Shown here piece after piece: positions 27,685-37,115 of a DNA stretch of 64,000 nt (position 1 is the stretch's first letter; every line of letters starts with the position of its first letter). The stretch covers positions 62,001-126,000 of the forward strand of contig RSEH01000071.1 in assembly GCA_006503475.1 (NCBI GenBank), read 5' to 3'. A program made the translations under genes and the position numbers. This stretch comes from Stentor roeselii (Eukaryota > Ciliophora > Heterotrichea > Heterotrichida > Stentoridae). Under the pieces are notes generated by a model. The model searched no databases and was not told where the DNA came from. It saw only the letters and a program-made list of their open reading frames with translations.

Positions 27685-30231
27685 ATGGAAGAATTCGAAC
27701 ACACAATGCCGATCGAGCAACTATTAGAGAAGCTTAAAGTGGAGAGTTTAAAATCAGGGATATCTGACGAGCAACTTCTTGATCGTCTATCAAAAGATGG
27801 TTATAATATCCCTCCGAAGACATCATCCATGAGAATCATTGGTTTGACACTTCAAGAAAACGTTCATTTCTTACTTTACATAATCATTCTGACGTTATTT
27901 CTGATTGAATTAGTCGATAAGGGCCCGTCGGTATCATTATCTCATATGTTTATCATCGCTTTTACATTCGTCGCCCACATGGTAGACCTATTCATGGTTG
28001 AAAAGCCGAAATTTCCCAAGTTTGGTACATTAATAGCAGTGATTCGCAACGGAAAGTCAAACATCGTAGATTCAAAATTTCTGGTAAGAGGCGACGTGGT
28101 AGAACTTGAACAGTCAATGATCTCTCCAGCAGACATCCGTCTAGTGAAGGTAAACAACATGTTAGTAAACGGAAGTTCCTTAATACAAAAGGAAGGTATT
28201 CGCATGGCTTCCGCAGTCGGTTCTGCCGACGTTTTAAGAAGTCCCAACATGATATTACAAGGTTTCAAGGTAGAAACCGGCAAAGGCATCGGAGTCGTTC
28301 TCGCGACTGGTCAAAGGACGATTCTGGGCAGTAGCTCTGTTCAAACAGTAGGACTTTCCAACACTGAGTACTGGTTTTACGCCCTTTTAGCCCTCCTTGT
28401 AGCAATCGGGTGTTATTCTCAGATTTCGCAGCCCTTTGCTACTTATTCAAGTTTCCTCGCATTAAGCTTATCACTGACAAAATTTCCTCATTTCGTGAAA
28501 AAAGGGAGAAGTACTTCTCTATTGTCAGTCTCTCATCTTCTCATCTCCCAGCAGGTCTACCCGAAAGCGGTGCAGTCTTACGAGTCCCTCTTGTCAATGA
28601 AATGTCTTGTTTATGACATCCGAGACGTCCTCATCACAACGAAAAAAGAAATAAAAAGGGTTTACATCAACGACTCTCTACAAAACGTCCAAAACTTAAA
28701 GTCACAAAAAAATTTCACACAACTTCTGAAACTCGCAAATTTCGCACTTTATAAAGACCCTGTCGTCGAAGAATCTCGGGAAAATGTTCCTCTTGAAGAG
28801 TGGGACCCGAGACCGAAGGAAAAAGAATACGAACACCCTGTGGCTGTAACACTCAGAGAGTTCTTGAAACAACACAACATGTCCAAGCCAGAACTTGAAG
28901 AGCACTTGAAAATTCCTCTTACTACTAAAAATCGTAACTCACTCACTGTTGTCACTTCAGAATCACAGTCACTTGCTATTCTTATCGGCGAAGCCGCTGA
29001 CGTCATGCAAAACTGCAAAACAATGAGAACTGATGGAAAAGATTTGGAAGTTCCTCGAAGAAGTCTTATCAGTATGTGTGAAGATCTGGCTTTAGAAGGG
29101 AATCTTTGTATTGCTTTGGCTTTTTCGGAAATTGATAAAGAAGTACTTGCAGCTGGAGAAGAGTTGAAACCTGATGTATTTGATTTCAGCTTGCTTGGGA
29201 TCTTTGTGATTAAAGAGTATACTGAAGATAATCATGAAGCGCTTTTACTTGCTGATGAACTTGGAATTTCAACTGTTGGAGTTGGGAGAAGTAGCAAGGA
29301 TTACTTGTTGAATTTGGCTTTTTCTTCGAAATTGTTGAATGACCCTCCTGAACTGCCTCAGGCGGGTTTAATTCAGAGAAAAACTGGAGAAAGTCAAGGA
29401 AAAAGTGTTTTAGTCACTCCTGGGGAACTCGCTAAGGACTTACCCAGGTTTAAAGGTAGACATCTTGTGGTTCCTGGAATTGGACTTTTTGATACTACTT
29501 CTTTGTTAAATCAACTTAGAGCTGAGCAGGTCGGGTACCTTGGGAATAATCATCTTGCATTGCAGATTGCGTGTATGAGTGCTTCTCTTGAAAGTAGCAT
29601 CAAAGAGGCTAAGGATAGTTCGCAGTTTGTTATGTTGTCTAATACTCCTTTGGTTGATTTGTTTAAAGCTGTTAAAAAACTTAGGGAAACTGGAACTCAT
29701 GACTTCTTTTTGATGCTCGAAAATATTGGATGTTTTATTCCCAGTGTTGCTTATTTTTTGGTTTGTAGTGTTTTTGGATTTGAGGCTAGCTCTTTATGTA
29801 TCCTGTTAATTGATTTCGCAATTCCTCTTTCAAACCAGTTTCTTTGGATTGGTCTTCCACGTTCAGGTTATACGAATCCTTTATTATTTTGGACATTAAG
29901 TACTTGCTGCGCATTTTACAACTATATCACCTTATATAATCAAGGGATTTCAGTAAAGTACTGTAATTTCGGTTTATTCTTCACACTCTTTATGTGCTCG
30001 CTTATGAAAGTGGCCTGGCTTCACATTTGGAACTGGAATAAATGTAAGAATTCCTGGACTTTTGCATATGTCATTTTGGGGATTAAAGTGTTCTTTTTCT
30101 GGTTATATGGTATTATCAGGTTTGTAGCGAATAGGAATTTTTTAGAAACCGGATACCTAAAGGATCTCCTTCCAGGTCTTCTAGTCTTCTGGCCATCAAT
30201 GCTGGGACTAACTCTATTATCTAGGAAATAA
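27685..30231 (+). CDS. P-type pseudo-ATPase related to P2C Na,K/H,K-ATPases
   Basis: 848 residues. The N-terminus (HTMPIEQLL, SDEQLLDRLSKDGYNIPP) and ten or so membrane helices follow the P2C (Na,K-ATPase alpha) plan. The active-site motifs are lost. The phosphorylation site DKTGTLT reads DIRDVLIT (about 311-318) with only the Asp kept. The actuator TGES reads NGSS (about 162-165). The hinge GDGVNDSPAL reads GYLGNNHLAL (about 617-626) without the Mg-binding Asp pair. The M4 PEGL motif is also absent. Ion pumping by phosphorylation is therefore unlikely, yet the frame is open over 848 codons. A regulatory or structural partner of active pumps is an inference. It is about 150 residues shorter than typical P2C pumps. 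PCNA-like starts 24 bp downstream. Confidence 0.85.
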   Translation: MEEFEHTMPIEQLLEKLKVESLKSGISDEQLLDRLSKDGYNIPPKTSSMRIIGLTLQENVHFLLYIIILTLFLIELVDKGPSVSLSHMFIIAFTFVAHMVDLFMVEKPKFPKFGTLIAVIRNGKSNIVDSKFLVRGDVVELEQSMISPADIRLVKVNNMLVNGSSLIQKEGIRMASAVGSADVLRSPNMILQGFKVETGKGIGVVLATGQRTILGSSSVQTVGLSNTEYWFYALLALLVAIGCYSQISQPFATYSSFLALSLSLTKFPHFVKKGRSTSLLSVSHLLISQQVYPKAVQSYESLLSMKCLVYDIRDVLITTKKEIKRVYINDSLQNVQNLKSQKNFTQLLKLANFALYKDPVVEESRENVPLEEWDPRPKEKEYEHPVAVTLREFLKQHNMSKPELEEHLKIPLTTKNRNSLTVVTSESQSLAILIGEAADVMQNCKTMRTDGKDLEVPRRSLISMCEDLALEGNLCIALAFSEIDKEVLAAGEELKPDVFDFSLLGIFVIKEYTEDNHEALLLADELGISTVGVGRSSKDYLLNLAFSSKLLNDPPELPQAGLIQRKTGESQGKSVLVTPGELAKDLPRFKGRHLVVPGIGLFDTTSLLNQLRAEQVGYLGNNHLALQIACMSASLESSIKEAKDSSQFVMLSNTPLVDLFKAVKKLRETGTHDFFLMLENIGCFIPSVAYFLVCSVFGFEASSLCILLIDFAIPLSNQFLWIGLPRSGYTNPLLFWTLSTCCAFYNYITLYNQGISVKYCNFGLFFTLFMCSLMKVAWLHIWNWNKCKNSWTFAYVILGIKVFFFWLYGIIRFVANRNFLETGYLKDLLPGLLVFWPSMLGLTLLSRK

Positions 30232-30255
30232 TAATTTATCATCCCCCCAACAATT

Positions 30256-31029
30256 ATGTTTTACGCGAGGACCGAGTCCGCCTCAGTTTTCCGAAAAATC
30301 ATAGAATCAGTGCGAGAAGTGACAAGTTCAGTGAATATTTGCATTTCCTCAACAGTATTTTCCATTCAAGCCAGCGAGTCACTTTATTTAATGCAAGTGA
30401 AGCTAAAGATTCCCAGTCATTTCTTCTCAGAGTACAAAGTCATGGGAAGTCTTACTCTGGGCATTCACTTGCCTGATCTGATAACTCTTTTAAAACTCGG
30501 GCAAGGCGACGACAGTCTTGTAATTCAATACTCAAGCGGAAGTTCAGTAATAAAAGTCTCTTTACAAGCTTCAAAAACTCCAACAGTTTGTGAGTTCAGT
30601 CTTAATTTAATCCAAATCGACTTTGAAGACACTTTTTATGTTGAAGTTGATGGAACTGGAAGGTTTACTATGAATTCCAAGACTTTGTATAATACTTTTA
30701 GTGACTTGGGATTAATTGCTGAGTATCTTGCTATTAATTTGAATAAAATGAGGGTCAAGTTCAGGGTTTGCACTGATGTTGCTGGAGGATCGGTTAATTT
30801 GAAACATGTTCGAGGTGAAAATGGAGTTGTTGTGTCTACTTCCAGGACTTTTAATGTCGAGATTAATCTTGCATTGGCTAAAAGAATCGCCAAGGCGTAT
30901 AGTCTCTGTGAAAGAGTTGAATTAAGAGTTTATGATAGAGAACCTGTTATTTTTTGTTACTTTTTCGATGGTATCGAGCTGAAATTTTACCTTGCTCCAG
31001 CCCTTTCAGAGACATCTGAATCACAATGA
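30256..31029 (+). CDS. Divergent PCNA-like sliding clamp
   Basis: 257 residues, matching PCNA in length and in order: MFYARTESASVFRKIIESVR at the start, VSLQASKT, TMNSKTLYNTFSDLGLIAEY in the second domain, and FYLAPALSE at the end, where PCNA has YYLAP(K)xE. The clamp encircles DNA and anchors polymerases and repair factors through PIP boxes. Identity with textbook PCNA looks low, and DNA-facing Lys/Arg residues are fewer than expected, so this may be a specialised second clamp rather than the housekeeping one. The start context is CCAACAATTATG. It converges on the anoctamin gene with 116 bp between stops. Confidence 0.75.
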   Translation: MFYARTESASVFRKIIESVREVTSSVNICISSTVFSIQASESLYLMQVKLKIPSHFFSEYKVMGSLTLGIHLPDLITLLKLGQGDDSLVIQYSSGSSVIKVSLQASKTPTVCEFSLNLIQIDFEDTFYVEVDGTGRFTMNSKTLYNTFSDLGLIAEYLAINLNKMRVKFRVCTDVAGGSVNLKHVRGENGVVVSTSRTFNVEINLALAKRIAKAYSLCERVELRVYDREPVIFCYFFDGIELKFYLAPALSETSESQ

Positions 31030-31145
31030 TCATTTATTTTCTAATATTTTATGCATAAGAGTTTAAATCTTTCAAAATTAAATACTTCTATAATGAAGAA
31101 TAGTTCGAACAATAAATTTTTAAACTAATTACTATTATTTACCTT

Positions 31146-34109
31146 TCAAAGCAAATCTGTTTGTTTCATCCCTTCAGCCAGTGAAGTAAAGTAAATACTT
31201 GTATCATAGTCTTCATCTTTCTGGTCACCTAGTTCTTTCACCTCACCTCTAAGCACTTTTTCAACAACATAGTCATGTCTGGCCTGGACTATTTGAAACT
31301 CTTCAGAAACATCAGGAATCCAAGCCTGAAGCTGATTTCTAAAGAGCAACAAGACAATAACAACAACAGCGAAAATAACATAAGTGTAGTCCTTAACAGC
31401 ATCAATTCTCTCAAAAGTATTCGTAGTAAAGCAGAAAAGGCCTGTATTCGAGAAGATCGCCAAAACACAAACAGCTGAAAAGATGCTGAACCAGGTGCCA
31501 ATGTCTTTACTCGACAAGGGCACAGGTCTTCTAACAAGATGTAAGACTTTCAGTTTATCAGTCTGCATTTCGAACCAAAGTCCAACAAAAGCAAGAGAAG
31601 TTGATAAAGGAAAAGCGATTGCGAATAAGCTGATATATCCGAATTGAATAGCGAGTTCCATGAAATCATCGATAGTTCCGTCTTTATCAGTAGTGACGTA
31701 GTAATCAAGGAAGAGCTGAGCCTCAACAATATCCCTGATGTCTTTATCTCGATGGACATTTTCTACTTTTGCTTTCGCTCTTCTTCTCTTTTTCATCTGG
31801 TACTTGATGAAAGGCACTCCTATTTCAACTAAATTCTTCACATAACTCACAATGAAAATCGATATAAGTTGAATGTAAAGCTCTTCCATACAATTACTGC
31901 TTTTTTTCGCTTTTCCAGAATCATCAGTCACAATACATCCTTCTACATATCCTTTGATAAAAGCGATGTAAACAAGTGAGTTGAAAGAGTTAACGAATTG
32001 AAAAGCGAAGACTTTCAGAATATAAGAGTCTTGATACTGGTTCTCAGTCTTATGGTTCTCCATGTCAGTCATCACTTTCGCAAGTTTTCCATAAACCACG
32101 TTAAACACCTGGATTTGAATCGCATTGATTATTGAACAAACAGGTCCAGCAAAGTTCAAAGTCCCGACATTCAACATATCAGCGAGTTCCGACTTCAAAA
32201 TAATAAGACCAGCGACGATACCCAAGACAATACTTAAAATCGCGATGCTTACTGAAACAGCGATTACCACAAATCCCGCTCTTTTACTACTCGGATAATA
32301 AATCTCTTCTAAGTCATCAGTCACTGGCGACCTTCTCTTTATTCCTCGAAACTGAGGTCTGGGGATTTCGACTTGTTCAAATTTTGTAGTTCCCCAGGTG
32401 ATTGAAAGGCCAGCTTCTTTTCTTTTCCATCCTTCGAGATATATTGTTGCCCAAATCGTCATGAAAACAGAGTAAAACGCGTTTAAAGATAAGACTTGAA
32501 CTGAGTCTTCGTGAAATAGTCTCTGAACGATGAAAACTCCTAAACCGATCAGACCTGGAAGGAGAAGACTTGTTTGGTAGGATCTTAGAAATTCGAAGTA
32601 AAGAGCGATTTTTTCACCGTAGTAGTTTTTTATCTTGCTTAAAGGAAGCTTCTGGTTTATTAGTGATGTCCTCCATGAGGTACTTACGGGTCCTTCTGCG
32701 TGGAGAGGTTTGAAGTCGAATAAGATGTTTTGCAGAAGACGGTCGTTTTCGGCTACTGCTGCGGTTATGTTTGAGTTCTTGCCTTTTAATTGCCACGTGT
32801 TGTGTAGTGGGAAATGGGCCGTGACAAATTTTTTTTCTTGTAATGAGTTGATTCCTATTTCAGTCTCAATATACGAAACAAGTAATCTAATCCTTTCCAT
32901 ACTTCTAAACAAAGACCGTCTTCCAGATTCATCAATTTGATGAGTCCTCCACAAATTAGCGAGTTCATCATCACTGGAGGCAGCTCTTCGATACTCCGCA
33001 AACGGTGCAATAGGTTTACTGAGTCCGATTCGATCCCATAAGGTTTTAAGGCAGTCTTTTTTACTGAACCCAAGATTCGCTTTTTCAATGCTGTCCTTGA
33101 CAAGCTTCTGAAAAAGAAACATTTGGTCTTTGTTAGAAGTGACTGTGCTGATTTTCGCTATTCCTTCTTTGAGCAAGGTTAGATAAGCAGCATAAGCTTT
33201 CCACATATTAGCAGAAACGCCCTGAGGTGGCAGGCGATAGTCAACTTTTTCAGTGTTTTTTGCATTTCCAAAGGCCTTGTTTAGAAACGGCTTCACTTCT
33301 TTGTAAAGATTCTTTATTTCTGTATCATCGTGCTTTAAGATGTGGAACGGCCTGAGGTACTCGTCACAGGGTATCAAGCTTTGAACGTCAGATAGGGCAA
33401 TTTCAAGCTGCATGTTGAAACGAGTTCTTTCTGCTTCAATCATCAGGTCAGATTCATCAGCAGTGATAACAAAAAATATATACTCACAACTCTTCGACAT
33501 CAACTGCTTCACCTTCAAATTTAAATTCTTCACAAGTTTAAAGAACAATGCATTCCTAACAAGAGTCATAAAATCCTTGGCATTGGCTCCAGTATCATAA
33601 GCATTTTCCCCTTCAATATTAATTCTTCCCCCACCCAGAAGAGCTTTTCCATCATCAATATCATTCAAAGACTGATAAGCAATATCAAAAGCCTTAACCT
33701 CCTGTGAGAAGTAAAGAGTATCTTTCATGATATTCCCAGTTTTCTTTGCCTTAAAGCAATGCTTGTAGAATTCTCCAGCCTCATCAGGTGTAACCGCTTT
33801 GTTTAACAGACCAGGATAGTCAGGATTGGGAAGAACGATCACATATTCCCACATTAGCTCTTGAAGGACTGAAGTCGACTTCCCTGACTTTGGGGCGAAG
33901 TTACCTTTGAAGGCTTTTTCTAAAAATGATACTCGAGATGACTCGGCCTTGGCTTGTTGAATGAGAATCTTCGGGCTTAAGTCCTCTGTGTTGTTTTTTC
34001 CTAGGTTTGGTGGGATAACTTTTTCTAAGGTTGTTACATCGTTTGGGTTCTCTTTTACTTTTGAGGATTTTGGCACTGGGGAGACTGTCTTGGAGTTCCG
34101 TGATTTCAT
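31146..34109 (-). CDS. Anoctamin (TMEM16) family membrane protein
   Basis: 987 residues. A long cytosolic N-terminus (1-500) contains a ferredoxin-like dimerisation region, and about ten membrane helices span 505-945. Family landmarks are IKNYYGEKIALYFEFLRSYQ before TM1, YLEGWKRKEAGLSITWGT after TM2, DDFMELAIQFGYISLF (TM7) and FEMQTDKLKVL (TM8), which keeps the Glu and Asp that bind Ca2+ in TMEM16A. TM7 has one Glu where two are usual. The family comprises Ca2+-activated Cl- channels and lipid scramblases; which applies here cannot be told from the sequence. No intron is needed. Confidence 0.9.
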   Translation of the reverse strand: MKSRNSKTVSPVPKSSKVKENPNDVTTLEKVIPPNLGKNNTEDLSPKILIQQAKAESSRVSFLEKAFKGNFAPKSGKSTSVLQELMWEYVIVLPNPDYPGLLNKAVTPDEAGEFYKHCFKAKKTGNIMKDTLYFSQEVKAFDIAYQSLNDIDDGKALLGGGRINIEGENAYDTGANAKDFMTLVRNALFFKLVKNLNLKVKQLMSKSCEYIFFVITADESDLMIEAERTRFNMQLEIALSDVQSLIPCDEYLRPFHILKHDDTEIKNLYKEVKPFLNKAFGNAKNTEKVDYRLPPQGVSANMWKAYAAYLTLLKEGIAKISTVTSNKDQMFLFQKLVKDSIEKANLGFSKKDCLKTLWDRIGLSKPIAPFAEYRRAASSDDELANLWRTHQIDESGRRSLFRSMERIRLLVSYIETEIGINSLQEKKFVTAHFPLHNTWQLKGKNSNITAAVAENDRLLQNILFDFKPLHAEGPVSTSWRTSLINQKLPLSKIKNYYGEKIALYFEFLRSYQTSLLLPGLIGLGVFIVQRLFHEDSVQVLSLNAFYSVFMTIWATIYLEGWKRKEAGLSITWGTTKFEQVEIPRPQFRGIKRRSPVTDDLEEIYYPSSKRAGFVVIAVSVSIAILSIVLGIVAGLIILKSELADMLNVGTLNFAGPVCSIINAIQIQVFNVVYGKLAKVMTDMENHKTENQYQDSYILKVFAFQFVNSFNSLVYIAFIKGYVEGCIVTDDSGKAKKSSNCMEELYIQLISIFIVSYVKNLVEIGVPFIKYQMKKRRRAKAKVENVHRDKDIRDIVEAQLFLDYYVTTDKDGTIDDFMELAIQFGYISLFAIAFPLSTSLAFVGLWFEMQTDKLKVLHLVRRPVPLSSKDIGTWFSIFSAVCVLAIFSNTGLFCFTTNTFERIDAVKDYTYVIFAVVVIVLLLFRNQLQAWIPDVSEEFQIVQARHDYVVEKVLRGEVKELGDQKDEDYDTSIYFTSLAEGMKQTDLL

Positions 34110-34509
34110 TTTTATTGTGGATGAGCGGTTTTGAGAGAGATGGAGGCTTGGATTTTAGTTTTAACGGATATGAGTGGATCGTTGAACTGTGAGTTAGTTG
34201 GGTGGAATATTAAGGGGTGTTTTCGAAAGAGTATTGAATAAAAATAAGTTTGCTACGACCTACATGGGAAGCATTAAAGAATAATAATATTTCATAAATT
34301 GCTGCTTAAAGAATTACATTCATTTTATCTATTTTCGAAATTTAGAAGAATTGATAAGAAATAATAGTTCAAAGCCTTTTAGATTCTAGCCCTGGTTAAG
34401 TATTTCAATTCTTGAGTATCAATAAGAATATTCCATGAATTCATAAATCCACCACAACCAAATTTTCTTCTCTAATATTCTAATCTCTAAAACTCTTAAC
34501 CCTAATCAC

Positions 34510-34600
34510 TTGACCATTCTTTGAGTTTAAACTTATTCTAACTCTTTCAGCGATTTCAATCCTTCATTTATTCCCCCCCTATCAAATAAGCCTTTTTATG
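34510..34600. repeat. Dispersed repeat, copy 1 (partner at 63365-63445)
   Basis: Shares TTTGAGTTTAA, TCTTTCAGCGATT and AAGCCTTTTTAT in the same order and spacing with 63365-63445 on the same strand. It lies directly before the plus-strand relic of the AAA/PD-(D/E)XK gene. Nature unknown. Confidence 0.55.
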
Positions 34601-35190
34601 GATATAGAATACAAGAAAAATTGGTTTATAATTCTTTCTCTGTTATTAATTGTTTGCATCTCTGGTTTATAATTTAGAACCTGCTTATAAAATTATTGGG
34701 TTAATGCAGGTGATCCCGATTTGATCATCAATGCAGTTAAGAAACTTTAAGTAAAAAAGACAAAGAATTAAATGAATAAGAGAAAAATATAACTAAAATA
34801 GAAGATAAAAACGAAAATAAATTTTTAATGTAAACAAAAAAATAATATAGGAATGCTAATCAAACAGGACATGGAAAATTTACATCTGATAATGGAATTA
34901 AATTTCATAAGATTGATAGTAAAGAAGTGTCATTATTGACGCTTATGTTAGATGCAGGATATATCAGTTCAGCAGATAAAAATGGTATATCGAATCCCAA
35001 ATAATGAGGAGAGACATCAATTCTTTAGTTCTTTATACCAGGCTTGGTTGAGCGATGAAGAAATGCTCCTAATGAGAGATACTATTAATATAAATGAATT
35101 TTAAATCCGCAAACATTTATAAACTATTTCACAAAAAGAATTCTTGACTTTGTTAAAAACGAACATACCCAGATTTTTTATTTCAGACGA
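34600..35190 (+). pseudogene. Relic of the AAA/PD-(D/E)XK gene, plus strand
   Basis: Co-linear with about 61600-62150 inside the whole copy (its middle portion). Shared stretches include TGGTTTATAATTCTTTCTCT, TCATTATTGACGCTTATG and GTATATCGAATCCCAAATAA. Many interruptions show that it no longer encodes a protein. It is an old fragment, clearly nucleotide-similar but gapped. Confidence 0.88.
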
Positions 35191-35624
35191 AGAAATTTAT
35201 GATCAATTGAGTTAAAATTTATTTTAAATGTTCTATGATATTGAATTATTATTAGCTATTTTTTTCAATAAAGTAAAATAAAATTGCTCAAAACTCAATT
35301 CTAGCCTATTTAGGTGCCTTAAGACTAGAAACAGTAAACTATATCAGATTGCAAAATTTTAAACAAGAGTCTACAAGTTGACACTTAAATGTTGAATTGA
35401 TCCCCAGTTGGATGCTCTCGTTGTGATAATTTTCCATATTGCTCTTCATAAGATCCTGGATTCGTATTGAGATATGGAAGATGCTTTATAGCTTAGTTAA
35501 AGAATTTATGGATAATTTTAATATTCGTTAAAAGTATATAGAATTTAATTTTTAGAATTAGATTTTAAAAAAATTATGAATCATTAGTAGATTTTTGTTT
35601 TTCACTCAATTATTTCTTCACTTA

Positions 35625-36425
35625 TTGTTGAACTGTGGATACTTCTTGTAAAAGACTCACGAAAAGAATAAAAATACTTATCCAGTTGAAAGTCTTTAAG
35701 TACAGAAACATATATTTATTTAGTTTATGTTTGAATTGATTAAAATATTATAGACTAGTGAAGAGTTTTATTTTGATGAGATTTTAATATAAAATTTCAC
35801 AATATTCATCTTCAATCTTTCAAGATAATACAGCAAGGGTATTAACTGTTCTAAATCTTCGAATAGTTTATCATTATTCAGCATTTTTATACTTTCAACT
35901 TCTTTAAATTGATCTTCTTTGCTTTCAAATTTTTTTCTATCAACTTCTTTTCTTACAACTTCTATCTTTCAACTACTTTAATTTCAACTTTTTTTTATTT
36001 CAACTTTTTACTTGTTTGAGCTGGGATTGTTTAGAAACAAAACACCCGATTGCTTTTTTCAAACTATCTCTTGTAAATTTCAGCTCAGCCATAATAATCT
36101 TCGAGTTTGAAAGTTTTTTCATTTCAATATAAACTACCCTTAAAACAATAGTTTTAAATTCTTGATATTTATCAATTATTGATTCTGCATATCGTTTTTC
36201 TAATATATGTTACAAACCTTCACTGTCTTTCTTTTTAATTTCAATAATAGAAACTATTGTGCTATAATTAGAAGATTTAAGTACAATGCCAATTTTTTAC
36301 TGTCTTTGGTCCTATATTCTGAACCCCCAATAGTATTCTTAATTCAACCTAAAACAATTAAAAACTTTATGAAATACTTGCAATTCAATATAATACTTAA
36401 AACTAAGAATTTTAAGCAAAGTGAA
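35625..36425 (-). pseudogene. Relic of the AAA/PD-(D/E)XK gene and its 3' flank, minus strand
   Basis: Reverse-complement match to about 62100-63060 of the whole copy. It covers the nuclease-domain end, the Lys-rich tail and about 350 bp of downstream flank. Shared stretches include AAGAATTTAAAACTATTGTT, TTAAGGGTAGTTTAT, ATGGCTGAGCTGAA and CTCTTCACTAGTCTATAATA, the last lying beyond the stop codon of the whole copy. The flank therefore travelled with the gene. Many interruptions are present. Confidence 0.88.
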
Positions 36426-36539
36426 CATTAGCCAAAACAAATAAAACTAAATATTCAAACCTTAAATGAGTCAATATAAAATAATATCTAAAATTCCAGC
36501 GTTAATTATTCATATTATCCAGTTTCCTACGTAAGAAAT

Positions 36540-37115
36540 ATGGATCAATTGGTAGATCTATCAAGTCCGGTTTTCTGGCAAGCAGTTGTTTGCATTACAA
36601 TCAACCCGCTATACTGGAACACAGTGGCTCAGATAGAGTACTACACATCCTCAATATCAAAACTTTTCTGCTCTTCCAAGAAGTTATCAGTGACAGTCCT
36701 CGCAATAACAATAATCCTATTAAATGTGCTTCGAACAACAATGTTCGAGTCAGCGATCCAATCACAGCCGACTTTCAACATTAGCACTTCTTTTCACATT
36801 TACTTAGGATACGTATTAATCCTACTCGGGCAATTCCTAACAATGTCATCTTTCTACAAACTAGGTTTCTACGCAACATTCCTCGCAGACCACTTCGGTT
36901 TATTCACTCACGACGCTCCAATAACCTCATTCCCCTTCAGCCTAATATCCGACCCAATGTACTGGGGAAGCAGCATATCATACTTCGGGATCGCACTAAG
37001 CCAGTCAAGTCCATCAGGTCTTCTGCTAACCTTCTGGATAATAATTATCTACAAGTTGGCCATAATTCAAGAGTCAAAGATGCTAAGAATAATTTACTCT
37101 AAAAAGGCTTCCTAA
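36540..37115 (+). CDS. PEMT: Phosphatidylethanolamine N-methyltransferase
   Basis: 191 residues against 199 in human PEMT, with a match throughout: VCITINPLYWNTVAQIEY at the start, ILLNVLRTTMFESA, the middle LGYVLILLGQFLTMSSFYKLG, TFLADHFGLF, then DPMYWGSSISYFGIAL and SPSGLLLTFW. Four membrane helices are expected in the ER. The enzyme methylates phosphatidylethanolamine three times with S-adenosylmethionine to make phosphatidylcholine. The ATG at 36540 follows CGTAAGAAATATG. Its TAA stop directly abuts the reverse-strand stop of NMD3, with no base between. Confidence 0.92.
   Translation: MDQLVDLSSPVFWQAVVCITINPLYWNTVAQIEYYTSSISKLFCSSKKLSVTVLAITIILLNVLRTTMFESAIQSQPTFNISTSFHIYLGYVLILLGQFLTMSSFYKLGFYATFLADHFGLFTHDAPITSFPFSLISDPMYWGSSISYFGIALSQSSPSGLLLTFWIIIIYKLAIIQESKMLRIIYSKKAS

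Larger units (their letters stand above)
34110..36539. other. AT-rich gene-free island with gene relics
   Basis: About 2.4 kb without an intact gene. The first about 130 bp are the T/G-rich (plus strand) leader of the anoctamin gene. Between 34510 and 36425 lie a dispersed repeat and two decayed fragments of the AAA/PD-(D/E)XK gene in opposite orientation, described separately. The stretches 34240-34500 and 35195-35620 show nothing else I can support. Confidence 0.7.
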
